Below, piece after piece: positions 1-8,141 of a stretch of 40,852 nt of DNA. Within the stretch, counting starts at the first letter, position 1; every line of letters begins with the position of its first letter. A program made the translations under genes and the position numbers. Under the pieces are notes generated by a model, which ran no database searches, was not told where the DNA came from, and saw only the letters and a list, made by a program, of their open reading frames with translations. This stretch comes from Hyphomicrobiales bacterium (GTDB lineage: Bacteria > Pseudomonadota > Alphaproteobacteria > Rhizobiales > Rhizobiaceae), in contig JAKDNM010000019.1 in NCBI GenBank assembly GCA_030456445.1, positions 1 through 40,852 of the forward strand. Direction: 5' to 3'.

Positions 1-94
1 GGTGCCCTGTTCCCGACGCATAGGATGGATGGCCGGTGTCCGCCGCTTCCATCGGCGTCCTTGAGTATCGTGCCGGGGTGTTGTCTGGTTGGCC

Positions 95-1426
95 ATGCTT
101 GCCGAAAATGACTCGCTCACCGAGACCGACGAGGCCCTGCTGGAGCGCTTCCAGCGCGGCGCGTTCGACTATTTCCTGCGTTGGGTAAACCTGGAAAACG
201 GCCTTGCCGCCGATACCTCGCGCGACAAGTCGCCCTCCAGCATCGCAGTCGTCGGCTTCGCGCTCTCCTGCTATCCGGTCGCCGTGGAGCGCGGCTGGAT
301 GACCAGACAAGCCGCCGCCGACCGCACGCTCGCCACGCTCGATCTGCTCTGGAACGGCCTGCAATCGCCCGATCCCGACGCTACCGGCTACAAGGGCTTT
401 TACTACCACTTCATCGATATGACGCAGGGGCGGCGGGTGTGGACATGCGAGCTTTCGCTGGTCGATACGGCGCTCCTGCTTGCCGGCGTCCTTGTCGCGG
501 CGACCTACTTTGCCGGAAGCGACGAGAAGGAAAGGACGATCCGTGCGCGCGCCGACGCGCTTTATCGGCGCGCGGACTGGCGCTGGGCCATGGGCGGGAG
601 GTCCACGCTCCGGCAGGGCTGGAAGCCGGAAAGCGGCTTCCTGCATTATGGCTGGGAAGGCTACAACGAGGCGACCATCCTCTATGTGCTGGCGCTCGCC
701 TCGCCGGATTACGCCGTTCCCGAAGACGGCTATTCCGCCTGGACGAAGACCTATCAATGGGAAAATATCTACGGCTACGATGTGCTCTATGGCGGGCCGC
801 TTTTCATGCATCAATATTCGCATGCCTGGATCGATTTTGCCGGCATCCGCGACGACTTCATGCGCGAGAAGAACTGCGACTACGCCGAAAACAGCCGGCG
901 CGCGACGCTGATCCACCGGGAATATGCGCGCCGCAACCCGCGTTCCTTCGCCGGCTACGGCAAGGATTTCTGGGGCCTGACCGCAAATGACGGGCCGGGC
1001 GGCGCCAGCGTGATGATCGACGGCAGGGAGCGCAATTTCTTCGACTATTCGGCGCGCGGCGTGCCCTACGGACCGGATGACGGCACCGTTGCGCCCTGGG
1101 CGGCGCTGGCGTCCCTGCCTTTCGCGCCCCGGGAGGCGATCTCGGCGCTGCGCCATTTCTGCAAGTGCTATCCTGATAGCGTCCTTGAGAATATGCTGCC
1201 GAGTTCGGTCAATCCGACGCTTGCCGGGCAGGCGGGCTACGGGCCGCAGGGCTGGGTATCGGAAGGCTTTTATGGCCTCGACCAGGGGCTCGTCGTGATG
1301 ATGATCGAGAATTACCGCTCCGGACTGATCTGGGACCTGATGAAGCGCAACCCCTATATCCGCGCCGGACTTCAGCGCGCCGGCTTTCGCGGCGGCTGGC
1401 TGGCGCAGGAAGCTTTCGGGAGCTGA
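95..1426 (+). CDS. Glycoamylase-like domain protein (possible beta-1,2-glucan-active, GH144-type)
   Basis: A 443-residue protein without a signal peptide, so probably cytoplasmic. Motifs of the glycoamylase-like family (PF10091) are visible: an early aromatic stretch with FDYFLRW, a central GYGKDFWGLTANDGPGG, DDGTVAPWAALAS, and a C-terminal GFYGLDQG followed by RNPYIRAGLQRAGF. The family includes a domain of cyclic beta-1,2-glucan synthase and stand-alone GH144 beta-1,2-glucanases, so a role in beta-glucan or oligosaccharide breakdown is an inference. The reading frame stays open to a TTG at 89, but the ATG at 95 is the more ordinary start; no strong ribosome site is seen for either. The next gene starts 6 bases after its stop, implying co-transcription. 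The family is fairly sure, the substrate is not. Confidence 0.75.
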   Translation: MLAENDSLTETDEALLERFQRGAFDYFLRWVNLENGLAADTSRDKSPSSIAVVGFALSCYPVAVERGWMTRQAAADRTLATLDLLWNGLQSPDPDATGYKGFYYHFIDMTQGRRVWTCELSLVDTALLLAGVLVAATYFAGSDEKERTIRARADALYRRADWRWAMGGRSTLRQGWKPESGFLHYGWEGYNEATILYVLALASPDYAVPEDGYSAWTKTYQWENIYGYDVLYGGPLFMHQYSHAWIDFAGIRDDFMREKNCDYAENSRRATLIHREYARRNPRSFAGYGKDFWGLTANDGPGGASVMIDGRERNFFDYSARGVPYGPDDGTVAPWAALASLPFAPREAISALRHFCKCYPDSVLENMLPSSVNPTLAGQAGYGPQGWVSEGFYGLDQGLVVMMIENYRSGLIWDLMKRNPYIRAGLQRAGFRGGWLAQEAFGS

Positions 1427-1432
1427 CGCGAT

Positions 1433-2965
1433 ATGCTCGACCGCCCGGACAAGCCCAATTCCTTCCCCGTCGACCACAGCGACCTCGAACATCTCGAAAG
1501 CGCGCGCCCGCTCGGCTGGGTGAATCCCGAGCCGGCGCCATGCTATAACCTTGTCGTGCTGGGCGCGGGGCCGGCCGGGCTGGTCGCCGCGCGCGGCGCG
1601 GTCGCCTTCGGCGCGAAGGTGGCGCTGATCGAGGACGACATGATCGGCGGTGACTGTCTCAATGTCGGCTGCGTACCGTCGAAGACGATCATCCGCACGT
1701 CACGGCTTTATGCCGACATGGAGAATGCCCGGCATTTCGGCGCGCGGCTGGACGGCGAGATCGATGTCGACTTTCCGCTGGTGATGGAGCGCATGCGCCG
1801 CATTCGCCAGCGTATCAGCCGCGAGGATTCCGTCGGCCGCCTCGCCGAGGAAGGCATCGACGTGTTTTTCGGCAAGGGCCGCTTCACCGGCCCCGACACG
1901 ATCGAAGTGGACGGCGCGAGGCTGCGCTTCAAGAAGGCGCTGGTGGCAACCGGCTCGCGCCCGCTCGACCCGAAGATACCGGGTCTCGAGGAAGCGGGAT
2001 ATCTCACCAACGAGAACGCCTTCAACCTGACAAAGCGTCCCTCGCGGATGCTGGTGATCGGCGGCGGGCCTCTCGGCTGCGAGACGGCGCAGGCCTTCGC
2101 GCGGCTCGGTGTGAAGATCACGATCGCCCAGAACGAGCCTAAATTCCTGCACTGGGAGGAGCGCGACGCCGCGCAGATCGTTTCCGACGCGCTTGCCCAT
2201 GACGGCGTCGAGATCCGCCTGAACACCGAGGTCGTCGCCGTTCGGACGGAAGGCGGGAAGAAGATCGCCGACCTCGTCAACGCCGACTGGAAATCATCCG
2301 TCACGGTCGACGAGATCATCGTCGGCGTCGGCCGCTCGCCCAATGTCGAGGGGATCGGGCTCGAAGCGGCAGGCGTCGAGTACGACACCGTCAAGGGCAT
2401 CAAAGTCGACGATTTCCTGCGCACGACCAACCGCCGGGTCTACGCTGCCGGCGATGTCTGCCTGAGATACAAGTTCACCCACATGGCGGATGCCTCGGCC
2501 CGTATCGCCGTGCGCAACGCGCTTTTCCCCGGTCGCTCGCGCATGAGCCGGCTCACCGTGCCGTGGTGCACCTACACCGACCCCGAGATCGCCCATGTCG
2601 GCATGTATGTCATCGGCGCGCGCGAGCGCGGCATCCCGGTACGCACCTTCACCATTCTCATGCACGACGTCGACCGCGCCGTCACCGACGGCGAGGACGA
2701 GGGCTTCGTCAAAATCCATGTCAGGGAGGGGACGGACCGCATTCTTGGTGCGACGGTCGTCGCCCGTCACGCCGGCGAGATGATCAACGGCATATCGCTG
2801 GCGATCGGCAGCGGCATGGGGCTGCGCGCGCTGGCCAAGGTCATCCACACCTATCCGACCCAGGCCGAGGCGATAAAGATGGCGGCCGACGCCTATAACC
2901 GCACGCGGCTGACACCTCTCGTCAGGGCCGTCAGTGGACGCTGGTTTTCCTGGCTGCGGGACTGA
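1433..2965 (+). CDS. Mercuric-reductase-like FAD/NAD(P) disulfide oxidoreductase
   Basis: A 510-residue class I pyridine nucleotide-disulfide oxidoreductase. An N-terminal tail of about 37 residues precedes the FAD Rossmann motif GAGPAG (44-49). The redox cysteines are C75 and C80 (CLNVGC). A second Rossmann motif, GGGPLGCE, lies near 208, and the FAD-binding AAGDV and the dimerisation domain follow. The motif that carries the catalytic His in lipoamide dehydrogenases reads HTYPTQAE here (472-479), so Tyr474 stands in the His place, as in mercuric reductases. There is neither a C-terminal vicinal Cys pair nor an HMA domain, so true Hg(II) reduction is unlikely. It sits 6 bases behind the glycoamylase-domain gene and ends 5 bases before convergent gcrA. 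Substrate unknown. Confidence 0.8.
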   Translation: MLDRPDKPNSFPVDHSDLEHLESARPLGWVNPEPAPCYNLVVLGAGPAGLVAARGAVAFGAKVALIEDDMIGGDCLNVGCVPSKTIIRTSRLYADMENARHFGARLDGEIDVDFPLVMERMRRIRQRISREDSVGRLAEEGIDVFFGKGRFTGPDTIEVDGARLRFKKALVATGSRPLDPKIPGLEEAGYLTNENAFNLTKRPSRMLVIGGGPLGCETAQAFARLGVKITIAQNEPKFLHWEERDAAQIVSDALAHDGVEIRLNTEVVAVRTEGGKKIADLVNADWKSSVTVDEIIVGVGRSPNVEGIGLEAAGVEYDTVKGIKVDDFLRTTNRRVYAAGDVCLRYKFTHMADASARIAVRNALFPGRSRMSRLTVPWCTYTDPEIAHVGMYVIGARERGIPVRTFTILMHDVDRAVTDGEDEGFVKIHVREGTDRILGATVVARHAGEMINGISLAIGSGMGLRALAKVIHTYPTQAEAIKMAADAYNRTRLTPLVRAVSGRWFSWLRD

Positions 2966-2970
2966 GACGC

Positions 2971-3483
2971 CTACCGGCTGCGGCGGCGCTCGGATGCCGG
3001 CTGGAACGCGATGCGCGAATGGTAGGTGCAATAGGGACCGGTATCGGGCGAGTCGTTGCCGCAGAAGCTGAAATCCTCCGCCAGCGGATCGCCGTTCGGC
3101 CATTTGCAGGTGTGCTCGGTCAACTGGATCAACCTCAGCCGCCGCGAGATCGGCACGACCACGTTCTCAGGCCGCACCATGTGGCGAAGCTGCGGCTCGG
3201 CCTCGAACTCCATCTTGAGGGCCGTCGCGCCGATCGAGGTCACGACGGGGCGCGAAGACGTGCGCTGCACCGATTTCGTCGTGCCGCCGCCGCCATGAAC
3301 CATCTTTTTCTGGCTGCGGGGAGCCGGTGCGGCGCGGCCGCGGCTGGAAAGTTTCAGCCGGTGTACCTTGCCGATCACCGCATTTCGGCTCACGCCGCCA
3401 AGCTGCGCCGCGATCTGGCTGGCGCTCAGCCCTTCCGACCAGAGCTTTCTGAGAAGTTCAACGCGTTCGTCGGTCCAGTTCAT
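2971..3483 (-). CDS. gcrA: GcrA cell cycle regulator
   Basis: A 170-residue alphaproteobacterial transcription factor that, in Caulobacter, works with sigma-70 RNA polymerase at promoters carrying CcrM-methylated GANTC sites. The N-terminal helix-turn-helix is clear (WTDERVELLRKLW, then ASQIAAQLGGVSRNAVIGKVHRL, residues about 3-45). A basic, variable linker follows. The C-terminal domain holds the conserved C-K-W-P-x-G-D-P and FCG...PYCTYH elements. The ATG at 3481-3483 has AGGAG about six bases upstream on the minus strand. Five GANTC sites lie within about 175 bases upstream, so methylation-dependent autoregulation is plausible. Confidence 0.95.
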   Translation of the reverse strand: MNWTDERVELLRKLWSEGLSASQIAAQLGGVSRNAVIGKVHRLKLSSRGRAAPAPRSQKKMVHGGGGTTKSVQRTSSRPVVTSIGATALKMEFEAEPQLRHMVRPENVVVPISRRLRLIQLTEHTCKWPNGDPLAEDFSFCGNDSPDTGPYCTYHSRIAFQPASERRRSR

Positions 3484-3507
3484 CGGGCACGCTCCTATGC
3501 GCGTGCG

Positions 3508-3658
3508 GAATCGGAATCCTTCATCGGCTCGACATAAGCCGAGGCGATACCATATTTATATGGTTGCTAGGTCCGCCGCACGAAATCTAGTTTTTCGTTG
3601 CCCGCAAACTACCTTATTGACTGACTCGGTGACAAGAGTCGGCAAAGTTCCGCGAATC
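3508..3658. promoter_or_regulatory. Cluster of five GANTC (CcrM) sites upstream of gcrA
   Basis: GAATC occurs at 3508-3512 and 3514-3518, GACTC at 3623-3627, GAGTC at 3636-3640 and GAATC at 3654-3658. Five sites in 151 bases is well above the chance rate of about one per 256 bases. CcrM methylates GANTC, and GcrA acts at methylated GANTC promoters in Caulobacter. The two leftmost sites lie in the gcrA leader, and the GACTC/GAGTC pair also forms a 5-bp inverted repeat. The palindrome CCATATTTATATGG (3550-3563) lies between the groups. A regulatory role is inferred. Confidence 0.5.
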
Positions 3659-3667
3659 GGTTTTTTC

Positions 3668-3858
3668 GGTTTTCCCCAACTTGCCCAGTCGTGCTGTAGC
3701 GGACCTGCAACACTGGCCTCATGAATGATCGAAACGTATCGCCTGGCGGTTGGTCCAGCACGTGTTCCGCCGTGCCGCCTTGCGGGCATCTTCGCGTTGA
3801 CACGACAGGCCAAAACCCTGATAAGAATTGCAAGGCCGTCCCCCGGGGCGGCTTTTTT
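3668..3858 (+). ncRNA. ssrS: Candidate 6S RNA (SsrS) ending in an intrinsic terminator
   Basis: The 459-base gap between gcrA and argD contains a structured segment resembling 6S RNA, which binds sigma-70 RNA polymerase. A closing stem GTCGTG (3688-3693) pairs with CACGAC (3801-3806) and is extended by CC/GG and TTG/CAA around single mismatches. Inside it, GCGGA (3699-3703) pairs with TCCGC (3766-3770), and CTGGCC (3713-3718) pairs with GGTCCAG (3752-3758). This leaves a strongly asymmetric central bubble. The strings GCGGTTGGT and GCGGGCATCTTCG recall E. coli 6S segments. A terminator closes the unit. Identification rests on remembered consensus and hand folding; the 5' end is approximate. 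Confidence 0.5.
3835..3858 (+). terminator. Intrinsic terminator upstream of argD
   Basis: GCCGTCCC (3835-3842) pairs with GGGGCGGC (3845-3852) with one G-U pair, followed directly by six T residues (3853-3858). It is probably the 3' end of the candidate small RNA. It lies only 84 bases before the argD start, so argD must either use a promoter within that stretch or depend on read-through. Confidence 0.75.
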
Positions 3859-3900
3859 GATTTGGCGGCGTGGTCCGGCAGGAAGGCCGAAGATGAAGGT

Positions 3901-3944
3901 CGTCGCCTCCGGAGAGAACCACCGTCGCCTTCGGAGAGAACCAT
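3901..3944 (+). repeat. 22-bp tandem duplication carrying the argD ribosome-binding site
   Basis: The unit CGTCGCCTCCGGAGAGAACC plus two bases occupies 3901-3922 and is repeated at 3923-3944, with changes only at unit positions 9 and 22. Both copies carry GGAGAG. The second is the working ribosome site, 6 bases before the ATG at 3943, which begins inside the second copy. The first has no adjacent start codon. Confidence 0.85.
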
Positions 3945-5139
3945 GACGAGTACGGCGCTTTACGAGACTTTCGCGCGGACCCCCCTGGCGTTTGACCGGG
4001 GCGAGGGCACTTGGCTCCTGACGAGCCAGGGCGAGCGATATCTCGACTTCGCCGGCGGCATCGCGGTCAATTCGCTCGGCCACGGCCATCCGCACCTCGT
4101 CGCCGCGCTGACCGAGCAGGCCGGCAAGCTGTGGCACGTCTCCAATCTCTATGAGATTCCGGGGCAGGAGCGGCTCGGCGAGCGGCTGGTCGTCAACAGC
4201 TTCGCCGACAAGGTGTTCTTCGTCAATTCGGGCGCCGAGGCGCTAGAATGCGCGATCAAGACGGCGCGCCGTTATCATTATGTGAACGGCCGCCCGGAGA
4301 AGTTCCGCATCCTCACCTTCGAGGGCGCCTTCCATGGCCGCACGCTCGCCACCATCGCGGCCGGCGGCCAGAAGAAATATCTGGAGGGTTTCGGCCCAAA
4401 GGTGGAAGGCTTCGACCAGGTGGCCTTCGGCGACATCGAAGTAGTGAAGAAGGCGATCGGACCCGAGACGGCCGCCATCCTGATCGAGCCCGTGCAGGGC
4501 GAGGGCGGCATCCGCGTCGCCTCGGCGCAGTTCCTCAAGGAGTTGCGTGAGCTTTGCGACAGGGAAGGCCTGCTCCTGCTCCTGGATGAAGTCCAGTGCG
4601 GGGTCGGCCGCACCGGCAAGCTCTTCGCCTATGAATGGGCGGGCATCGAGCCGGATGTGATGGCGATCGCCAAGGGCATCGGCGGCGGCTTTCCGGTCGG
4701 CGCGTGCCTTGCCACCGCTCAAGCCGCCTCCGGCATGACGGCCGGCGTGCATGGCACCACCTTCGGCGGCAACCCGCTCGCCATGGCCGTCGGCAACGCC
4801 GTGCTCGACGTTATCCTGGAGGACGGCTTCCTCGAAGACGTGCAGCGCAAGGGGCTGGTGTTGAAGCAGTCTCTCGCCTCGGTCACCGATGAGTTTCCTT
4901 CGGTCTTCGAGGAAATTCGCGGCGCCGGGCTTCTTCTCGGCCTGAAATGCAAGGTTCCGAACGCGGCCGCCAATGCGGCCTTCCGCGACCAGAATTTGCT
5001 GACGGTGCCCGGCGGCGACAATGTCGTCCGCCTCCTGCCGCCGCTGACGGTCACCGACGACGAGATCAGGCTGGCGGTAGAGCGCATTCGCGCCGGCGCG
5101 GCGACGCTTGCAGCCGGTTCCGGCAACGGGAAAGCGTGA
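3943..5139 (+). CDS. argD: Acetylornithine aminotransferase
   Basis: A 398-residue class III PLP aminotransferase that converts N-acetylglutamate semialdehyde to N-acetylornithine in arginine synthesis; many ArgD enzymes also act on succinyl-diaminopimelate. Visible motifs are [15 protein letters not shown] (PLP phosphate site), [16 protein letters not shown] (PLP-ring Asp), and [15 protein letters not shown] with the Schiff-base Lys at 244. An open frame reaches back to 3721, but the ATG at 3943 gives the family's usual N-terminus and has GGAGAG in front. Adjacent argF starts 5 bases after the stop, so the two form an argDF operon. The leader holds the 22-bp tandem repeat and an upstream terminator. 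Confidence 0.95.
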   Translation: MTSTALYETFARTPLAFDRGEGTWLLTSQGERYLDFAGGIAVNSLGHGHPHLVAALTEQAGKLWHVSNLYEIPGQERLGERLVVNSFADKVFFVNSGAEALECAIKTARRYHYVNGRPEKFRILTFEGAFHGRTLATIAAGGQKKYLEGFGPKVEGFDQVAFGDIEVVKKAIGPETAAILIEPVQGEGGIRVASAQFLKELRELCDREGLLLLLDEVQCGVGRTGKLFAYEWAGIEPDVMAIAKGIGGGFPVGACLATAQAASGMTAGVHGTTFGGNPLAMAVGNAVLDVILEDGFLEDVQRKGLVLKQSLASVTDEFPSVFEEIRGAGLLLGLKCKVPNAAANAAFRDQNLLTVPGGDNVVRLLPPLTVTDDEIRLAVERIRAGAATLAAGSGNGKA

Positions 5140-5144
5140 TCGAA

Positions 5145-6074
5145 ATGGCCGGCAGGCAGACCAGCGCCCCGAGGCATTTCACCGATCTGTCGACGGTTTC
5201 CCCGGCGGACCTTCGCGCCATCCTCGACGACGCCGGCAGGCGCAAGGCGCGCATCAAGGCCGGCGAGATTGAGCGTCCGCTGGCCGGCAAGACGCTGGCG
5301 ATGATCTTCGACAAGCCCTCGACCCGCACGCGCGTCTCCTTCGACGTGGCGATGCGCCAGCTCGGCGGCGAGACCATCATGCTGACCGGCACCGAGATGC
5401 AGCTTGGCCGCTCCGAGACCATCGCCGACACGGCCAAGGTCCTGTCGCGCTATGTCGACGTCATCATGATGCGCACGACCTCGCACGACCGGCTCCTGGA
5501 GATGACCGAGCATGCCACCATCCCGGTCATCAACGGCCTGACCGACGATACCCATCCCTGCCAGCTCATGGCCGACGTGATGACCTTCGAGGAGCATCGC
5601 GGCAGCGTGAAGGGCAAGACCTTCGCCTGGTCGGGCGACGGCAACAATGTGCTGAACTCGCTGATGGAGGCGTCGGCCCGCTTCGGCTTCAATTTGAACG
5701 TCGCCACGCCCGAAGGCAGCGAGCCGGAGAAGCGTTACACTGGATGGGCCCGCGAGAACGGCGGCAAGATCATGCTCACCGCCTCGCCGCAGGATGCGGT
5801 GCGCGATGCCGATTGCATCGTCACCGATACCTGGGTGTCCATGGGCCAGGAGCATCGCGCGCGCGGCCACAACATATTCGCTCCCTATCAGGTCAACGCG
5901 GAACTGATGCGGCTTGCGAAGAAAGATGCGCTCTTCATGCACTGCCTGCCCGCCCATCGCGGCGACGAGGTGACAGACGAGGTGATCGACGGGCCGCATT
6001 CGGTGGTGTTCGACGAGGCGGAGAACCGGCTGCACGCGCAAAAGGCTGTGATCGCGTGGTGCCTCGGCGCCTGA
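5145..6074 (+). CDS. argF: Ornithine carbamoyltransferase
   Basis: A 309-residue cytoplasmic enzyme that joins carbamoyl phosphate and ornithine to make citrulline. The carbamoyl-phosphate motif STRTR is at 59-63, HPCQ and the ornithine-loop DTWVSMGQ follow, and the catalytic HCLP is at 266-269. The chosen ATG at 5145 has GGGAAAG upstream. An in-frame GTG at 5136 would overlap the argD stop (GTGA) but has no room for a ribosome site. It is translationally close to argD and followed by hslO after a 117-base gap in which I see no clear terminator. Confidence 0.95.
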   Translation: MAGRQTSAPRHFTDLSTVSPADLRAILDDAGRRKARIKAGEIERPLAGKTLAMIFDKPSTRTRVSFDVAMRQLGGETIMLTGTEMQLGRSETIADTAKVLSRYVDVIMMRTTSHDRLLEMTEHATIPVINGLTDDTHPCQLMADVMTFEEHRGSVKGKTFAWSGDGNNVLNSLMEASARFGFNLNVATPEGSEPEKRYTGWARENGGKIMLTASPQDAVRDADCIVTDTWVSMGQEHRARGHNIFAPYQVNAELMRLAKKDALFMHCLPAHRGDEVTDEVIDGPHSVVFDEAENRLHAQKAVIAWCLGA

Positions 6075-6191
6075 GCCCGCATCGGGAAGCCGCTTGATGG
6101 ATCTGCCCGGCATACTTATCTGCGACCGATCATTGTACATGCCGCCTAAACTCCGCGCGCAGCATTTCGCGGCACGCCCCAGCGGAGTCCG

Positions 6192-7217
6192 GTGCCTGAT
6201 GGAGTTCGGAAATTGATCGCGCCAGAAAGCAAACTCCCCCAACGCAAACTTGGGGAATTCGGCCATGCCGGCGATGACCATGTCGTGCCTTTCGAAGTTG
6301 GCGTGCTCGACATTCGCGGTCGCGGCGTCCAGCTTGGGCCGATCCTCGACCAGATCCTTGGCCGCCACGCCTATCCGGAGCCGGTCGCGCGGCTTCTGGC
6401 GGAGGCGGTCGTGCTGACGGCGCTGCTCGGCACCGCTCTCAAATTCGATGGCAAGTTCATCCTTCAGACCCGCTCCGACGGCCCCGTCGACATGCTGGTG
6501 GCGGATTTTTCCACGCCGCAATCCATGCGCGCCTATGCCCGCTACGACCGGGAAGCGGTGGATGCCGCCGCCGAGGCCGGCGATACCTCTCCCGAGGCGC
6601 TTTTGGGCAGCGGCGTGCTCGCGCTGACCATCGATCAGGGCGAGCACATGCAGCGCTACCAGGGCGTCGTGCCGCTTGAGCGCACCTCGCTCGAGGAGGC
6701 CGCGCGCGTCTATTTCCGCCAGTCAGAGCAGATCCCGACGGAGGTGCGGCTCGCGGTCGCCAAGATGGTGGTGCGCGGCAATGGCGGCGCCGAGGAGCGC
6801 TGGCGTGCCGGCGGGCTGATGACGCAGTTCCTGCCCGAAGCGGCGGAACGCCAGCGCCTGTCCGACCTCCCCGGCGGAGACGGAGAGGAAGACGATGCCG
6901 GTAACGGGGTCGACGACGCCTGGAAGGAGACGCTGGCGCTGATGTCGACGGTGGAGGCGGTCGAGCTTGTCGATCCCGAGGTAGGCGCCGAGCGGTTGCT
7001 TTATCGGCTGTTCCACGAGCATGGCGTGCGCGTCTACGACGGAACCGAAGTGGTCGACGATTGCTCCTGCTCTCGCGAGAAGATCAAGACGATCCTCGAC
7101 GGCTTCACGGCCGAAGAGATCGACAGCTCGATCGAAGGCGGCGCGATCCGTGTGAACTGCGAGTTCTGCTCGACCAGCTACGAATTCGACCCGGCGGAGT
7201 TCAAGCCGAAGAACTGA
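6192..7217 (+). CDS. hslO: Hsp33 redox-regulated chaperonin
   Basis: About 341 residues. Hsp33 is a cytoplasmic holdase activated when oxidation releases zinc from four cysteines. The zinc motif is visible at the C-terminus as DDCSCSREK (CxC) and VNCEFCSTSYEF (CxxC), and the N-terminal HSP33 fold begins at GDDHVVPFEVGVLDIRGR. The start is uncertain. GTG at 6192 has GGAG 4 bases upstream, while TTG at 6213 has GGAG at a better 8-base spacing and would remove seven residues. The order argD-argF-hslO is, to my knowledge, common in rhizobia. A strong terminator follows. Confidence 0.93.
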   Translation: MPDGVRKLIAPESKLPQRKLGEFGHAGDDHVVPFEVGVLDIRGRGVQLGPILDQILGRHAYPEPVARLLAEAVVLTALLGTALKFDGKFILQTRSDGPVDMLVADFSTPQSMRAYARYDREAVDAAAEAGDTSPEALLGSGVLALTIDQGEHMQRYQGVVPLERTSLEEAARVYFRQSEQIPTEVRLAVAKMVVRGNGGAEERWRAGGLMTQFLPEAAERQRLSDLPGGDGEEDDAGNGVDDAWKETLALMSTVEAVELVDPEVGAERLLYRLFHEHGVRVYDGTEVVDDCSCSREKIKTILDGFTAEEIDSSIEGGAIRVNCEFCSTSYEFDPAEFKPKN

Positions 7218-7221
7218 ACAG

Positions 7222-7248
7222 AAAACGGGCGCTCGAGCGCGCCGTTTT
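7222..7248. terminator. Bidirectional intrinsic terminator after hslO
   Basis: AAAACGG (7222-7228) pairs with CCGTTTT (7242-7248), enclosing the self-complementary GCGCTCGAGCGC. The T-tract on one side and A-tract on the other mean it can stop hslO transcription and also the minus-strand gene ending at 7269. Confidence 0.85.
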
Positions 7249-7268
7249 CGTATTCCGTGCGCGTCCGG

Positions 7269-7706
7269 TCACGTCTTCTCCGGCGCGGCCTTTGGCTGCT
7301 CGTCTTGCCGGAAGGTATTGTCGAAATCCTTGACGATATCCAGGAAGCGGCGGAAGAAGCGCTCCATGATGCCGAGCGTGCGGTCGACCTGCGCGTCGGA
7401 AGGCAGCAAATCCTTCGGCGATACGACGCGCTTTTCGAGATCCGCCAGTTGTTTTTCGAGCGTGTCGACCTTCTGGTTCAGGCGTTCGATCTCGCTCTGC
7501 GATGCCTGCTTTTCCTCTACCGCCGGCCGGCAGGTGAGTTGCCCGGCTTTCTGCTCGCAGGTGGACATCTGGCCGGTCTGCGTGTCGAGACGGACGATCT
7601 CGTTTTCCGATTTGTCGAAAACGTAGCGCCCCGCTTCTTCCGCGTTTGCGGCTGGCACGGCCAGTATGGTGGCCGTCGTCAGTCCCATGAGAATGGCTTT
7701 GCGCAT
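7269..7706 (-). CDS. Small secreted coiled-coil protein, function unknown
   Basis: A 145-residue protein I do not recognise by name. A signal peptide runs to about ANA-EE near residue 23. A short segment with two cysteines follows (STCEQKAGQLTCRPA), then a heptad-rich coiled coil (SEIERLNQKVDTLEKQLADLEKRV, about residues 70-95) and a charged tail. It is probably periplasmic. The second of two adjacent start codons is chosen because GGAG sits 6 bases before the ATG at 7706 but only 3 before the GTG at 7709. It is divergent from the DUF952 gene. Confidence 0.7.
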   Translation of the reverse strand: MRKAILMGLTTATILAVPAANAEEAGRYVFDKSENEIVRLDTQTGQMSTCEQKAGQLTCRPAVEEKQASQSEIERLNQKVDTLEKQLADLEKRVVSPKDLLPSDAQVDRTLGIMERFFRRFLDIVKDFDNTFRQDEQPKAAPEKT

Positions 7707-7796
7707 CACCGTCTCCGTTTTCCTCCGCTATCACGCATTGGGGCATTGTTTTGTGCCCGAATTACGATATGGCCAACCGGAGCCGACGAGGGCGGG

Positions 7797-8141
7797 ATGG
7801 CCAGGATCTATAAGATAGTTACGCAAAGCGAATGGCGCGAGGTCGAAAAGAAAGGTCTTTTCAGGGGTGCTCCGGTCGATCTTGCCGATGGCTTTATCCA
7901 TTTCTCGACGGCAGGGCAGGTGGCGGAGACGGCCGCGAAGCATTTCGCCGGGCAGGACAGCCTCCTGCTGGTGGCGGTTGACGGGGCCGCGCTTGGCGAC
8001 GCGCTGAAATACGAGGTCTCGCGCGGCGGCGCGCTGTTCCCACATCTTTACGCCGGCCTGCCGCTTTCCGTAGTCCTGTGGGCGAAGCCGATGCCGCGGG
8101 GCGAGGACGGCGTCCATCACCTGCCGGCGATGGATCGATGA
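7797..8141 (+). CDS. DUF952 family protein
   Basis: A 114-residue cytoplasmic protein with the DUF952 signature: an N-terminal IYKI..QSEW, then DGFIHFSTAGQVAETAAKHFAGQ, then LKYEVSRGGALFPHLYAGLPLSVV. The biochemical role of the family is not established as far as I know. The ATG at 7797 gives the normal N-terminus. Its stop overlaps the pyrD start in an ATGA junction, so it is almost surely translationally coupled to pyrD, which may point to a nucleotide-related role (inference). Confidence 0.88.
   Translation: MARIYKIVTQSEWREVEKKGLFRGAPVDLADGFIHFSTAGQVAETAAKHFAGQDSLLLVAVDGAALGDALKYEVSRGGALFPHLYAGLPLSVVLWAKPMPRGEDGVHHLPAMDR

Noticed and set aside
1433-2965. True mercuric reductase (mer operon)
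   Set aside because: No HMA domain, no C-terminal vicinal cysteines, and no merR, merT or merP nearby.
3721-3942. Upstream extension of argD to an ATG at 3721
   Set aside because: It would run through the candidate RNA and the terminator; the extension has no family similarity, and the ATG at 3943 has a ribosome site.
6075-6191. Possible regulatory RNA between argF and hslO
   Set aside because: Only short GC-rich partial palindromes; no convincing stem with T-tract or known motif.
4719-6647. Long minus-strand open frame opposite argD, argF and hslO
   Set aside because: Shadow of three well-supported genes; no ribosome site or family motif.
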